Origin: Megalonaias nervosa
Lineage: Eukaryota > Mollusca > Bivalvia > Unionida > Unionidae
Length of the DNA stretch: 64,000 bases
Assembly: GCA_016617855.1 (NCBI GenBank)
Contig: JAECUM010003680.1
Coordinates: 1 to 64,000 of the forward strand
Direction: 5' to 3'
The translations under genes and the position numbers were made by a program. The notes below the pieces were generated by a model. It did not search any database and was not told where the DNA came from. It saw nothing but the letters and a program-made list of their open reading frames with translations. Below, in pieces: positions 34,800 through 49,500 of the stretch. How positions within the stretch are numbered: the stretch's first letter is position 1; every line of letters begins with the position of its first letter.

Positions 34800-37521
34800 T
34801 TGGATATGTATGGTAAGGCAGGCTTGTATGTTGCAGGTTCTAAAGTTTGTAAAAGTGATGATGATTTGGTATCAAATTTGGCTGCTGTTAATAAAATTAC
34901 AAGACCTTTTAAATGACTTTTATTTTTAAGCTTATCAACAGCTTATCACCTTTAAATATCAGAAAGCATCATACTAATAAGGATCCCTTGGCCAACTGCC
35001 CTGACATTTGGCTTTGAGGCAGATTTCAGCCAGGTGAATAATATTGGACTCAATTATACCACTTGTTATAAGCCGTCTTGGATATTATAAATATATCCTA
35101 TACTTAAGTTTTGTTCATCCAGATTCAGAGTATATAAACTATGTTTTGGTACCATGGATTCTGCTCCCAAATGATTCAGTTTCTTGTTGGATTGCTAATC
35201 TCCTCCAATCGATGGACTGATGATGTCTTTCTTGCATCAGTACATTAATCTGCCATTGGATTTAGATCTGTTTATGAGACTGTTGCCAACAGTCATATAA
35301 TGTGATATATAGATGCTTAGATGCTTCACACATTCAGAGAAACTAGATTTGTGTGACCTATTTTTCATGCTTCAGTGACTGTGCATTAAGTTTTGTGTTG
35401 GGCTAAATTTCTCAGACAGTAGTACTGCAAAGTTTTTTTTGTAACATGATGTGCAGATACATCAAATGGAGTACAATACTCTTCAGATAAGACTTGGGAA
35501 CTGCAAGCTATATTTTATGTTCCAGTGATTTGCATCAAGTTTTTGTTAAGTGCAGCTTCATTAATACTACCTGTAGTGCATTCATGTTTACATGTCATGA
35601 GGAGAACTAAACTATTCAGACTTAACTGTTCTTTGCAGTCAGGCCACATAGTTGTGGGTTTTCTTGCTTTGAGATGTTGTCATCATTTAAATTCAAAAGT
35701 TGTCTTACATTGATTGTACAACAATCACCAGCAACTTATTTAAACAATTCACAATGATTCTGATGTCTGTTTGAGTTGTTTCTATCAAGCCCACATTAGT
35801 AGGAAGTGAGACATAGTTCATATTGTAGTGCTGTTATTGTCATCACCAGTTGTTATAGTTTTGGCTAAAGTGTTTCATTTGATAGATTCTCATCATACTT
35901 GGCACAAATCGTTATGAGGCTAAAACAATACATTCTGTGTCATGTTTGCTAACCCCTTTTACATTGGAGTCAAGGTATTAGTCATAGAAAATTTTCATTA
36001 AAGTTTTTCATTTAAAGTTTACATAGTTGCTTATATTTCTTAAAGTCTTTAATAGATTTTTGTCGTACTTTGCATGAATTAATTTTCAGACAAGACAATT
36101 CATTCTACAATATGCCTCTTTGACCTTTAAGTCAAGGTCACATAGAATTTGCTTGAATGTTTTGGTTAAGGTTTCTTCTTTGATTATATTTCCTAAATGC
36201 TTTGATAGATGTTTTCTTTCTTCAAACTTTGGGAGAAATCATTATGAAGCCAAGATAGTTCATTTTGTGATGCAATGTTCTTGCCTCTTTCATCTTGGGG
36301 TCAAGGTCACAATCCTAGAAAATCTGCATTAGGGTTTTGGTTATGGTTTTATCCTTTATTTATATTTCACATAACCCTTGATGGGTTGTAATCATATTGA
36401 AATGAATCATTATGAAGTTAATTAAGACAATTCGTTACTCACCTTTTTTGACCTTTGGGTCAGTGTCACATTAATATAAAATTTATGTTACAGTTATGGC
36501 TCAAGTTTTATCATTTGCCTATACACCTATTTCATTGTCCCTTTGATGGATTTTCTTCATAATCTGGATGAATCATTATGTAGCTAAGATGATTCATTCT
36601 CTGATAAGCTCTCTCAATCTTTTGACCATGATGTCAAGATCTCATGCTTCATAGTGATGCTTTGGTCACATACTGGCCATCTTGTTTTCTTTCTTTTTTT
36701 AAGTTCAGAAAAGTGGAGAATTATGGGGACACCACTTACATTGAAAGGCAATCATTGGTCTTACATATGAGTCAGTTGGGAATTGAACTTTTTATCACAG
36801 ATGTGCAGAGAGACTGCATTTCCACTGTTCTGTCTAGGACCTATACCTTGTTTTATTACAATAACCTGAACACAATTCATATTTTCAAAGTATTCTAGGT
36901 ATTAAACCAGCTTTATACGAAGAAACTTTTTTTTGGCATATTTTAAAGTGACTTCAACATTTTGTCTTGTATTGACCTGGGTTTTGTTGTTGAAATTTAA
37001 ATATGAAAGTGAAAATTAAGGAAAGGGATTTAGTTTAGGGAATCAAAGGATTTACAGTGTTATATATCAGCAGGTGTTCTTGTTATGCAGATGTCCATAC
37101 AGACTCATTTCACTGTAATTGTTTCTGTTGCTAAAGTATGCAGTATGTACCTGCAAGCCATGTGAATTGGATCATATCTGCACTGTATTAGGAGTTGTAA
37201 CCCACCCACCCTCAATCTCTAAAAGACTGGATCATTTTAGTTGCTTTTAAGGATTATTGTGGAAGCAAAGCAGATGTAGCCACTATTCTTCACTAATTTA
37301 GTTAAATTTTGGAAAGTTTGTTATGATCTTGTTTTGTATCATTTCAGGGAATGACTTTATGAAAGTGGAGAAGTTTTCTGATGCATTGGAGTGCTATACA
37401 CAGGCATTGAAACTTGATAGTAAAAATGCAGTATACTATTGTAACAGGTATGAAACAAAGATCAAATACAAGTTACAGCAATATGAATATATATATATAT
37501 ATATATATATACATACATACA

Positions 37522-37553
<32 letters not shown>

Positions 37554-40500
37554 CTCACTGTGACAGCCTTCAAAACTGAAAATCCCTGGGGATAAAATTT
37601 AGTTTTGAGAGGTTTTATTTTTACTGAGGTATTTACAGATGTGAGAAAATGTTTTTTTTCTAATATGAGAGAGAGAGAACATCAGGGTCTGTGCATGTAT
37701 AAGTGCATTCAATTAAGAAAGCTGTTTTTTTAATCTACGTGCATTTAATGAAAAATTTGCTGAACAATATACATTAGTTCCGAAAATCACATCCTGTAAC
37801 ATGAATGAAAATACAGTTGTTCCACATAGAAATACTGTTCTCATCACAAGAAACATTTGAGGAATGGATACTTTTATAACTTTACTCTCAGTTCATTAGA
37901 ATTATGAATGATACTCCATAATGTTTAAATGTTCTGTATAATAGCATAATGGTCACAGGTTAAGAACTAATTGAGTGAATCAGACTTTTAGAATACTGCT
38001 TTGTCAATCTCTGTCAGCAAAGCATCAAAAAAGAGGCTACGTACCTGGTTAATAAAGCCTTGATATTGAATTAAAAAAACAAAATGTTCTGTTGATCATG
38101 TGTACAAATGAGTAGCATCAATAACAATTGATTCTAAGCAGGTAAACTTTATATTTCTTAAATGGCTTACTTACAAGCATTGTAGCTATTAATAATTCAC
38201 CCTTAAAGCTGGCAATTTTTTTTTATGGTGCAGAGACTTCAGAATTAGCCCTTTTAAGCTTTAATCAGTGTTGATCAATGTGTCAGGTATTGTTTTAATT
38301 TCATGTGCCGTGCCCTTGGGACATTTTCTGGGACATTGTCTAACAGATAAACCTACTGCAGTACTTCCAAACCATAACTAATCAGTTCCAGCATGTTTCA
38401 GGAATTTAGCAACTAAATACATTTCCAAGTTTAAACTGAGTTCAGTTTTAAAAGTTATTTAAGGGTAATTTGAAATTTGGGACCAAACTTTGTTATTGTA
38501 TTTGGAGTTAAAAGAATTTGGTTTACTGAGATGATATTAAAGAAGGAAACATTTGAGACTCCCAAATATTTTTTGTTTTGAGGGCATTCTGGTATACTGA
38601 GGAATTGATTTCAAGCAATTACTATATGTATAGATATATATTGATATAGATATATTGATTAGATTATTGTAAGCTGAAAATTATGATTACAGTATTTTAA
38701 ACTGTGTGTTTATGTGTATGAATGCGAATGTACAGGGATCACTTGCTTTGTTGAAACAGATGGTGACAGGTTTCAGGAAATAAGAAACAAAATGCATTTT
38801 TCATATGTAAGAGTAAATTGGTTCAGGATGACCCTTTTCCCCATCTTTCTTTCCTTTAATATGTATGTATGTATGTGTGTGTATGTCTGTGTGTGTGTGT
38901 GTGTGTGTGTGAGTGTGTGTGTTTTGTATATTAATACCCTTGTTATTTATATAAAAGGATGCTTTAAACTAAATAATGATTATTTCTGTTAAAAATTGAA
39001 TAATGCCCTTTATTGTTAAAATTGTTGCATCCAAACATTTTGTTTTCATAAAGGCTCAAGATTATTTGTTCTGGCAACTGAACCGTTCTTATTATTAGTA
39101 TTAATTTTCATAGATGCAATCAGCATACTCTTTTAGGGTTAGTTTTGTGCAGATATATGTCTTGTTAAGTTTTAGCTAATGTTGTTTTAGGTCAAACTGA
39201 GTTTGTGATATTGCCCTGTATTTTTTGTACATCATGCATCCATTGACGAGTGTTATTTTCAGCTTCTCAAAAACCACATTTCCAGTTTGAACCAAATTTG
39301 GCAGATAGCATCCCAGCATGAAATCCTTTCAGTTATACAAATGATGCCAATCTGCCCTCAAATGTGGCCACCATCACTAAAGATAGAAAAACGCAGAATT
39401 TTACAAAATTTAACAGAAAGCGTCTTATATGAAGCACTTTAAAGTATGTGTAAAGTGAAGACAATCCATTGTAAAATATGGACTTTGTTCCTAAAAATAG
39501 AAAAACCTTTAAATGACTTCTAAAAAACTGCTCAGCAGAATCTGACTAAGCATTCTGGCATAAAGAGCTGTTAGATGTTTTTACAAATAATGCTGATCCA
39601 TTATCAAATATGGCTAATTTTACTTAAAGTAGAGAAACCTTGAAATTATATCTTAATAGTCACTCAACAGAACTCAGATCAGTACAAAAGGTGCAATTCC
39701 ATAATAAAATATAGCTGTTATTACTAAAAGTTGAAAAACTTTTAAATGACTTTTCAGAAACTGCTGAACGGAATTTGACCACTGTGACAGAAAGCATCTT
39801 TGCATGAATGGCTTTCAGATTTACACAGTTTATGCTGATCAGACATCAAATATGGTCGCTGTTGCTAAAAATGGAAAAAAAAGTTTAGACAACTTTACTG
39901 TACACGGATTTGGTCAGAAGTAGACTAACTTGGACAGCAAACATCCTGGCATGATGGTCTTTCAATATTGGGGAAGTGATGCAGATGTGCTTCCAAATAT
40001 GGGTGAAGATACTAAAACTAGAGAAACCTTGAAACATTTTTTTTGATGACATATGTAATCAACAGGATTTGAGGAATTTCTACAGAAAGCATCCTACTGA
40101 CCCAGATTTCTTGGCCATCTGCTCATGCATTTGGTTATTAGGCACATGTCAGGCAGGTGAGTGATCTCGGACCCATTTGGGCCTCATACTGTTTACTTAG
40201 CTTCTTTCAAAATTGATATGTTTGATTTAAATAAGAAAAACACTGAGTTTTTGGTGTATGTCATACAGCATTTAACATGAACTTTGTCCTCCACACATCC
40301 TTAAAATTGATATGTTTGATTTAAATAAGAAAAACACTGAGTTTTTGGTGTATGTCATACAGCATTTAACATGAACTTTGTCCTCCACACATCCTTGAAA
40401 TTGATATGTTTGATTTAAATAAGAAAAACACTGAGTTTTTGGTGTATGTCATACAGACATGAACTTTGTCCTCCACACATCCTTAAGCATTGCTATATTA

Positions 40501-43500
40501 TGTCCTTCACCTTTTCAGAGCTGCTGCCTATAGTAAATTAAATAACCATCAGCAGGCCATTGAAGACTGTAAAAAAGCCTTGTCAATAGATCCACAGTAT
40601 AGTAAAGCTTATGGTAGAATGGGGTGAGTAGCTGGTCTTTTCTGTAGTTTTTTCTTCCTTTTATCAGATAATTGTTTTTTCTGTCATAATACCTAATTAA
40701 GCAGTATTATAGTTTATTTAGTTGATTGGTACATCAACACAGGAAAGATTTTTGTGCCATAATGCTGAGGAATAAATGCCTTCTCCAGAGACAGCATGGC
40801 GACAGATATGGCTGGTCTTGGTACAGTTTGAAACCACAACTCATTGATCACAAGTCCAATATACTAACCTTTGTGCTGCCCTTGAGTAATATTTATGGAA
40901 GTTGCAGAACCATTATGGAAATCTTTGAAGATATTGTTAAACGTCCTTCCTTGCTCTTTATTGCAGATTTGCTCTGTGCTGTCAACAAGCTGCTGACATA
41001 ATTTCTAATAAATGATTTTTAAATTTATGTGTTGCAGTGTTCTTCATAGCTGTCTTTGGACCACCACAGCATTCAGTCAGCTCTTTTATTCCCACATACT
41101 TTATTTCACAGCCATTAATTGATGTTGCCTTTACCCTACTCCATTATTTGTTAATGCTAGAGATCATCAGAATCTATCAAAATGTTCACATGGTGAATAA
41201 TTTTAATTAAAATTACAAAGTAGTGAGTGAAAATTACTTTAGCAATGGAAAGTCACTGCCAACCACTTGTGTGGTGGATTTTTTAAGCTGTATTAATATG
41301 GGACTTTAATTTCTAAATAATAACTTGATATTATGGATAATTTAGCACCGAATCATTGATTCATTAGTATTAACAGAATATTTTTGTTGAGTCCATGTTA
41401 GGGTGAAGCGAGACATAGAAGTTACTTTTTCTGATAGTGGCTATGGTGTCAGTGTCATTACTAACTAGACTTAAATTTTATGGAGAAGTGACTTCTCCTT
41501 TTTGATAGAATAGATAGAATATTAAAATTGCAGAACTAAATAAGTCTCAAAGCCACCAGATTAATAGGTCCTATTTCACTCGTTGTTTTGTGAGCTGCAG
41601 TAATCCATTCGGTCTGAATCCACTTAGTTGCAAGATCAATTAATACAGTACACTGATCATCATCAGTGTTATGACTCTGTGGTGTTAAACTATGAAACAG
41701 AAAGAAGCAAAACCAACAAGTTTAGTAAAATTTAAAAAAAAAAAATTTCCCTTGAATAGAATGTGAAATTTTAAGAGGAACCTACGGTATTGGGAATTAA
41801 ATTCCAAATAAACCTAAAAGTTCTATCACAAGTCTAAAAGTATAGAGTGTTATCAATGAATCCCAAGTCTTGAATGTGCTGATGTGACATTAGTCTTGAA
41901 TGAGCTGATGTACCAGTGGTCTTGGTGTATCCCAGTGATGTAATCCAGAATGTCTTTGAATGAATTCACAATATTTCCAGTAGTATTGTAGTCCAATTTA
42001 TTTTCCTTGAATACAGTGTGAAATTTTAAGAGGAACCTACAATATTGGGAATTAAATCCCAAATAAACCTTAAAGTTCTATCACAAGTCTAAAAGTATAG
42101 TGTTATCAATGAATCCCAAGTCTTGAATGTGCTGATGTGCCATTAGTCTTGAATGAGCTGATGTACCAATGGTCTTGGTGTATCCCAGTGATGTAATCCA
42201 GAATGTCTTTGAATGAATTCACAATATTTCCAGTAGTGTTGTAGTCCAAATAGCCAATGAGCACTTTGTAATTCTAACAAATAATCTGAATAAATGATTA
42301 CTCTCAAATTGTATCTGAACACAAGCAAAATTAATTCCACAGACTGAACTTAAAGTAGAATTGATTAAATTTGTTTACCCTAATCCTATATAAAAAATTA
42401 AAATGACCAAGATGTGGTTCAAAAGTTCTCTTATAGAACATTCAGAGTTTTTGTAAATAAGACTAGACTGGGTAAAAGTTCAGCAGATAATATAGATTTA
42501 CATAACACCACTGACATCTTCCATTTCTCTGAAGGCCTCCATGATCTCTTTAGCATACCAGATGTGGAAGTGTGATTTTAATTCTTCTTTGTAGTCTTTA
42601 TTTATTGTCAAGTTTTGAGGATGAAATTGATCAAAAGGCAGGCACAAACAAATGAGTGATTTTGTTATTTTTTAATTTTGTTTAGCATCATTGGATTTTG
42701 ATTGGCTCTAAATGATACTAAGACAAAATAGTAGTGGACAAAATGTCACTGTGGACAAAATGTAATGAGGATGAAATATCATCAGACAATATGTCACAGA
42801 TAAAATGATACGGACAAAATGGGATGGACAAAATGGTGTGGACATTATGGCATAACACAAATTGTATAGATAAAAATAAATTGTAAATTTGTTGAGTGTA
42901 AAATAAATCTGTTTTAAAATTAATCTGCACAGAGTCTAGATGGCTTAATAGAAACAAAAATTTTAAAATGTTGTTTAAACTTATTGTCAGCCATTGTTAA
43001 GTCTAAATAATTGATCTATATAGCATTAACATTGGCCAATGGACAACAACATTAATATTGATAACAATGTCTCCTAGATAACAATGTCTCCTAAATATGT
43101 AACTGGAACTTGATTGTTGTAGTTGGACGCCATAGTGCTTCATTGATGTGGATGTAAGTTTTCTTCTTATTTCTGACCTGTACACCCAGTGTCAATTGAC
43201 GATGATGAAGTTGGGTGCTATGTTGCTGCTCTTGTAGATTGTGTGTGAGTTTTGTTGTCATTGGGTGGGCAAAACCAATGATGTTATTGAAGACATTGTG
43301 TCACTCCTTGGTTGCATTGTTGCTGCGCAGCAGGTTGTTGAGGACTCTGGAATATTGGTTCAGAGTTGGATTGAAAATCTCAGAGGTTCTTTTCTTCCAC
43401 ATCTTGGCTTGCCAATTAAATTATCTTCCATGTAACCACATTAAGATCAAGATACACTGGATCTTCTATCAGACTTTTGAATGATGTCAGCATTTGGTAT

Positions 43501-46500
43501 GATGTGCAAAATCAGGCTTATCTCGATAATGTCCCATAAAAGGTTCAGACTGCAATTTCCGCCAAAATGAAACATACAACCAGTGATTATTGCTGTTTGG
43601 AACATGTTTTGGAAAGCTTGAATTGCTGCTAGTTCAAAATCTGCTATAAGAGAAACTGGAATCAGACCTGCTTTCAAGGCTAGGATTTCTTGCAGGAACT
43701 GTCGCTATATTGCTTCAGTTGATGCACTTAGTAATATATAGAATTAATGAAACTCTTCACCGTTGATAAAACCATTTATCATATACAGTTGATCATATCA
43801 CTCTGAATGTTCTGTCCACAGAACAGTGATCACATTGAGAGAGGAATTCTAGATCATCAGCTGCAAAGATCAACATGTCATTGGTTTCACTATGGAGAAA
43901 ATGTTGACCACTCTGCGTCTGCGAATACATTGAAAATGTCTTGTTGATCTTTTGGTCCTGCTTTCTGATGATGTTGTCGTACATCTCATGCCATTGTGGC
44001 TTATTTTGAAAGGAGATGAATGGCTGCATCTGAACACACATCAGCTCATTCTGAACAATTGATTATGTTGCTTCTTCTGTTGTTTCACCTCTTTATTTCA
44101 TGTTTGCCCGAGCTCTTTCAGCCTCTACTTAACTGTGAGTTACCATGTGGTTTATGAGCACCAACTTCACCAATGATGTCTTCTCCTTTTATATGCACAC
44201 ATGCCTTCTATGTTCTTTTCTCACAGCACCAGAGTTCTCTGCCATCACTGCCATATGAATCCTTTTAAACAAATATAAAAAACTACAAGCTTTTGAGTCC
44301 CTTTCTGAGAAGTTATGAATTAAAGCATTTTAAACTACCCACTAACCCTAACTTAAAATTGCAAATAGATTCTTTTCTGTAACAGTTCTTGCTTACAAGA
44401 ATGTTTTGCATTAATTAAATCTTGAAAAGGTTTTATAGTGAATTAAACTTATTCCCAAACCTTGCCTATATCTCCCCTAATTGGAATTAGCATAGGTACC
44501 CAACTTACATGAGTGCGCATTTTAATTACATTAATTTACTGCATCTGACCAATTAAATAAATTAAACCAATATCAGAAACAGGAATGCTGGCAAATTTCT
44601 TTCTGATATTATATTGATAACTGCTTGAGAATCACTTTGAGATTTTAGATAAGTGATTTAGAGTTAGTATTCAATCAGACAGTTTAAGAAATATTAAAAT
44701 GATGCACAGTAGTTAAAACTATGGTCGTAGTTACAATTAACTAAGTTTATTACACTGGTACATGCCAATTGATTCAGCCAAATTTTACAGATGAGTACTC
44801 ACTGTATGTGTTGGTTTCAGTAAGGTACATATAGTAGCATCGAGTTATATAAAAGTAGGTTGTTATAGGATAATGTTGAAACTCACTAGGCTAATTATAG
44901 CTTTCTTATGCCAATGAGTATGAATTTAGTTTTTGAGTTTAAGATATACTGAGATGCATTCACTAAAAATTGTTGAATGAAGAAGCCAACAAAAAAAGAG
45001 AAACATTATAAGAGAATTGTAAAAGTAGTTTTAGAGGAAATATGAAATAGAATATTTACAAGTAAACTATTCCAAAAGGAATAAATTATTAATATTTAGC
45101 TGCAGCATTAGAGCATGTCAGAAACATAATAATATTTAATGTAAATAAATTTAATTTAATATGTATACCATTTTGTCCAGTGACCTTTTGTCCTCATCAC
45201 ATTTTGTCTGCAACACTTTGTCCATTACCAATTTGTCTGGCCACCCTCTAAACACATCAGATATTGCCACTGCACTGCTGATTGCATTGAGCAAGGGGCA
45301 ATTGGTCACATGTTTGGTTCACATATGGAACGATAACATTATCCATATAATGAATCTTAGAGTCATCATTAATCTAGAGTGAATGTATTTGAGTGACAAT
45401 CTTTAATAACCAATGGACAGTTCTAATTTTGAACAATAAGCTCTGCCCACATAGTTACTGTTGCTGCTGCTCACAAGCTATTGTGAAAATGGCGGTTTCA
45501 GTAGCGTCAACAGAAGATTCATTGGAAAATATTTTCAACAATATTTCTGAAAAATTATTACCTGATTGCAAGATTCTTTCAGATCATGCATTAAAGAAAA
45601 GCTTCAATTACTAGACAAAATAATATATTCATGAAATTAGTATTTTCAATGACGAAAATCAGGTCAAAGTTACAACATAATGCTGGCAATCAATCCAGAA
45701 GAACGAACATCCTGACAAACTAGAAGATAACATTTTGCTACAAAAAGGACAAAATAACAAAATCTTTCTGTTCTTGCAAAGTTATGCATACTTGTTGTAT
45801 GGCTCCTGTACTTCAAAAAAAAAATTAAAATAAAGCTTTCGTTATGTACCTGTTACATTTAGGTATATCATGTATAAATGTCATATAAGAATGAAACAAG
45901 TATTTCTTTATCTACAGTAATAATTTCATTATGTTCAGGAAAACAAATGTTAAAGTTAAATAAATAAACACTTTATACCAAGTTGCCTGAGTGATTGAAG
46001 GAAATGTTTTACATTGTTTACGCCATGGTAACATGTCTCTGCAGTTGGATGGATGAAACATTTCATAAGGGTATCATTGAGAAACCAGTAAATTTGAATT
46101 ATATCAGAGTCGTGTAAAATGATCATTTATCGTAATCTCTTAAAAAGAAGGAAATAATAATAGCACATTAAAATAAACAACACCATGCACATTGATGGGA
46201 TATATTTGCATCCACTTTGACCTTTGTTTGCTAATTAGTGTGACTCCTTTTATTTGGTTATATTGATGTTATAACATTTTGGAGGTGTTTTAAAATCAGT
46301 AATTTGTAAGAGATTAGTTTTACTTCAAGTCAAAAGGAAAAAAGCTATATATCAATAGCAGAATATAGCTGATTTATAGTCCCAAGCCTAATAAAAACAA
46401 AATAAATATTTTATTTTACCTCTTCATAAATTTAAAATGTGTTTTTGAAAACCTTCCATAATAAAAACTGTATTAAAAATAACTTAATTTAAAATTTTGA

Positions 46501-49500
46501 AATAATTGATATCAAAATCCAACTTTGTAATTATATATATGAATAGGATTAGGGACAATCCAGAATTTAAAATTTAGGGTGGTGTTTTGTCAGCTTGACA
46601 CCAGTTATAAGTCAATGCTCAAGTTTGAAAATTTGAGTAAAATCAGCACTAATGAACTTATGCAGGATTCCATTATTCCAAATTTAATGTTTAAAAGAAA
46701 AAGAAACCAAAGTAATAAAAGTACAAAAATAAACAACACATATACACAAAGTTTTTCTATTGCATGTAATATAATGGCTCCAATAAGATATACAATTTGA
46801 ACATAAGCATACAATTAGCATAAAATTGTATTCAACATTTTCACAAGCACAACAAATACTATCATTGTTTAAAAACAGTTTTGTGTATTTATATATGAAA
46901 TGTGATTATAAATAATTCATCACTTCCAACGCAGACATTTTTCCATGTTGGTGTTTGGTTTGAGAACTGTTTTTAAAACTCCCTCTTGAATCCTTTCATA
47001 ATAATGACAATCTGCATCTCATGTGCCCCAAGCACTACATCAGATCATTTTTCTGATAAATTTTTAGTAATTTTCTGTGTAAACTTTCAAAATCCTCTGC
47101 AATGTAATACGAGTAATCAATCCTGGTCTGTGAGCAAATATGGTGGATAGCAATGCATAACTATCCAGTGAAATTGACACCTACATTTGATTGGTCAGTG
47201 TACCCAGTTTGGTTGACAGGTCGGAACTGTCCATTGGCTTAGTGTTGTTGGCTGCATTAACTTCCATTAATGCTGAGCATTCAGACAAAAACATGGTGGA
47301 TGTCTTGCACTTAAGGTATGAAACCTCCCCCCTCCCAATGAAAACAGTACAACAGTGCAATGGAATTAACTCATCTAGTCATTGTGACTGAAAGAAGAAA
47401 AAATGGATTCTGCGCATGTACCTTCACCAAAGTTTGTGGATCACTTACTTGTTGGGTAAGAAAAAAGCCTATTGATTTGGGGGTCAAAAAGGTCAAGGGT
47501 TGAGGTCAGTGTGACTAAAATAGAATGGGTTTTTGCAAAATAACCTTTGTTTTGGATTACCAGTAATTGCCTTGACTAAACTTTATTTATGACTTGCACT
47601 TAGGATAATAAAGAAACCTGTAGAATTTGATGTCTACAGGTCTAAAGGTTAGAGCTTATAACAAGTCTGATAAAAATATAATGTATTTTTTACAGTAAGG
47701 TTAGTTAAGACCACACACCTTGACCAATGATTCAAAACCGCCTACCTTGAAGACAAGCATTGAGACTGAAAGGTCAGTAATCTTATGAGTCAACCATGCC
47801 ATACGAGTAGCTACATAGAATACTATTAAACTCTTGGGGGGGGGGCATGTACTGTGCTATTCATGTCAACTCTTGGTATTTTAAAGGTAGCCCTAATGGA
47901 ATATTATTGTTAATTGCAGCATTGCATACACAGCACAAGATGACCATGAGAGTGCAGTAGAATGCTACAGGAAAGCACTAGAACTGGACCCAGGGAACCA
48001 GAGTTATATGAATAACCTTGAGATTGCTGAACAGAAGCTTAGAGAGCAGGCAGCAGCTGTAAGTTGGGTCATTTAAGGTCAAAATATTCCTTTAAGAGTA
48101 TGATTTCTTTTATGCTACTGCACAATAGTGGAAGAGGCATATGTTGTTACCTCTTTCTGTTAAGCTCTTCTTAAGCTTCGAATGGAGGCCATCTTTCATG
48201 CACAAATGCATTTTTAGTGAGCACAACACTACCACTGACCAGTATGTTCCATTGCAATGACTTTGGTTAAGTTTTGCCATTGGGTAAGTTTCTTTTATGT
48301 ATTTGGATCCAGGGTCATACTACATTGTAGATGTTTCTTGGTGGTTACAACATTTTTAACAAAAGCAGGTTAGTGTAACCCATGTTTTACGCTTTAGTGA
48401 CTTTGTTCAAATGGTGGGGCATTCTTGTTCGATTTACACATTTCTTGTGAATATTGTGAAAATCATCACTTGGTTGAATGTAAGAATCAAAATGTGTGCC
48501 AAATTGTAATCGTTTAACAATTCCTGTCATGTATACTTCCTCCTACTTCTATGACCAATTACAGATATATTGAAATGGCCTGAAACTAGGTTGATCAGAT
48601 TAATATAAAAACAATTCATTTACAAGAGTATTTTGTATATTTAAAAATAAACTGCCTTGTTTACCAGATTACTCTCCCCATGCCATTTATCTTGTCTGTG
48701 AAGCATTGATGGGACACAGGAATCACTTTTTTGATGGTTTAGGCATCAGTGAAACTGTTGTATGTACAATCATAAAATTTTATGGGTGTTTTCATCTTGG
48801 AGGATACTATTCACCAGATGCAAAGTGGGTCACAGCTGCAGTCTTTTCACATTCTGGAGGTTTTGCATGTTGTTGTTTTTTTCACTATACCATTGCAGAC
48901 TAGCCATGGCAATTCATTGTGCATAATTTTTGTTTAAGACAACGTGAGATTATGTGGTCATGTCTGGCTTTGTATTTGCCATTAGATTTTTTTTTTTTAC
49001 CCTCCCCGTCTGCAGATCTCCATGCAGGTACTTCCCTATTGGGTATAAATTTTTAGTAAGGTTCCAAAAATATCTTTGCACCTCATTTATCCCATGCACC
49101 CTGCGACAGAGCTAAAAGTAAATGAAAATTGGTTAAAAACAAATTGAATGTTTTTTCTCCTGTGTTGATTATGCTTTTTATTTTCATTTTGATATCATTC
49201 CAAAATTATTCAGTGATACATTTAACATGTTTTTGTTTTTTTGCATGGCCCAAGTAATAATATTAACAATAAAATAATGTTTATTTATCTAACAGCTAGT
49301 TTACATTATTGTCTTGCAATTAAAATAAATATACATGTAATTAGTAAAGAATCTACAAGGTTAACATCTGCTGCATTACAAAATACAGTATAACAGAATA
49401 CAACTTATACACAGGTAACATAGTCTTATCATATAGATATATTACAGCTGACATGTATACAATTCTTAAACAGTCATAATATCAGAAATGTAATTTTTAA

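Larger units (their letters stand above)
13851..37347. other. SGTA intron 3 (23.5 kb)
   Basis: This is the largest intron. It holds two MetaSINE-like copies and part of a third, two other SINEs, the pogo-type element, the CAGTAGTCCCC element, the 32-kb hairpin and several tandem arrays, each listed separately. Stretches such as 24.2-27.0 kb and 28.8-29.3 kb show no recognised feature beyond AT-rich sequence. Open frames here (for example 14574-14927) carry no known motif. Confidence 0.7.
40624..47919. other. SGTA intron 5 (7.3 kb)
   Basis: Contains a 255-bp duplication, a FLYWCH/MULE element and two short ATG-led frames, listed separately. About 46.1-46.9 kb shows nothing recognisable. Confidence 0.7.
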
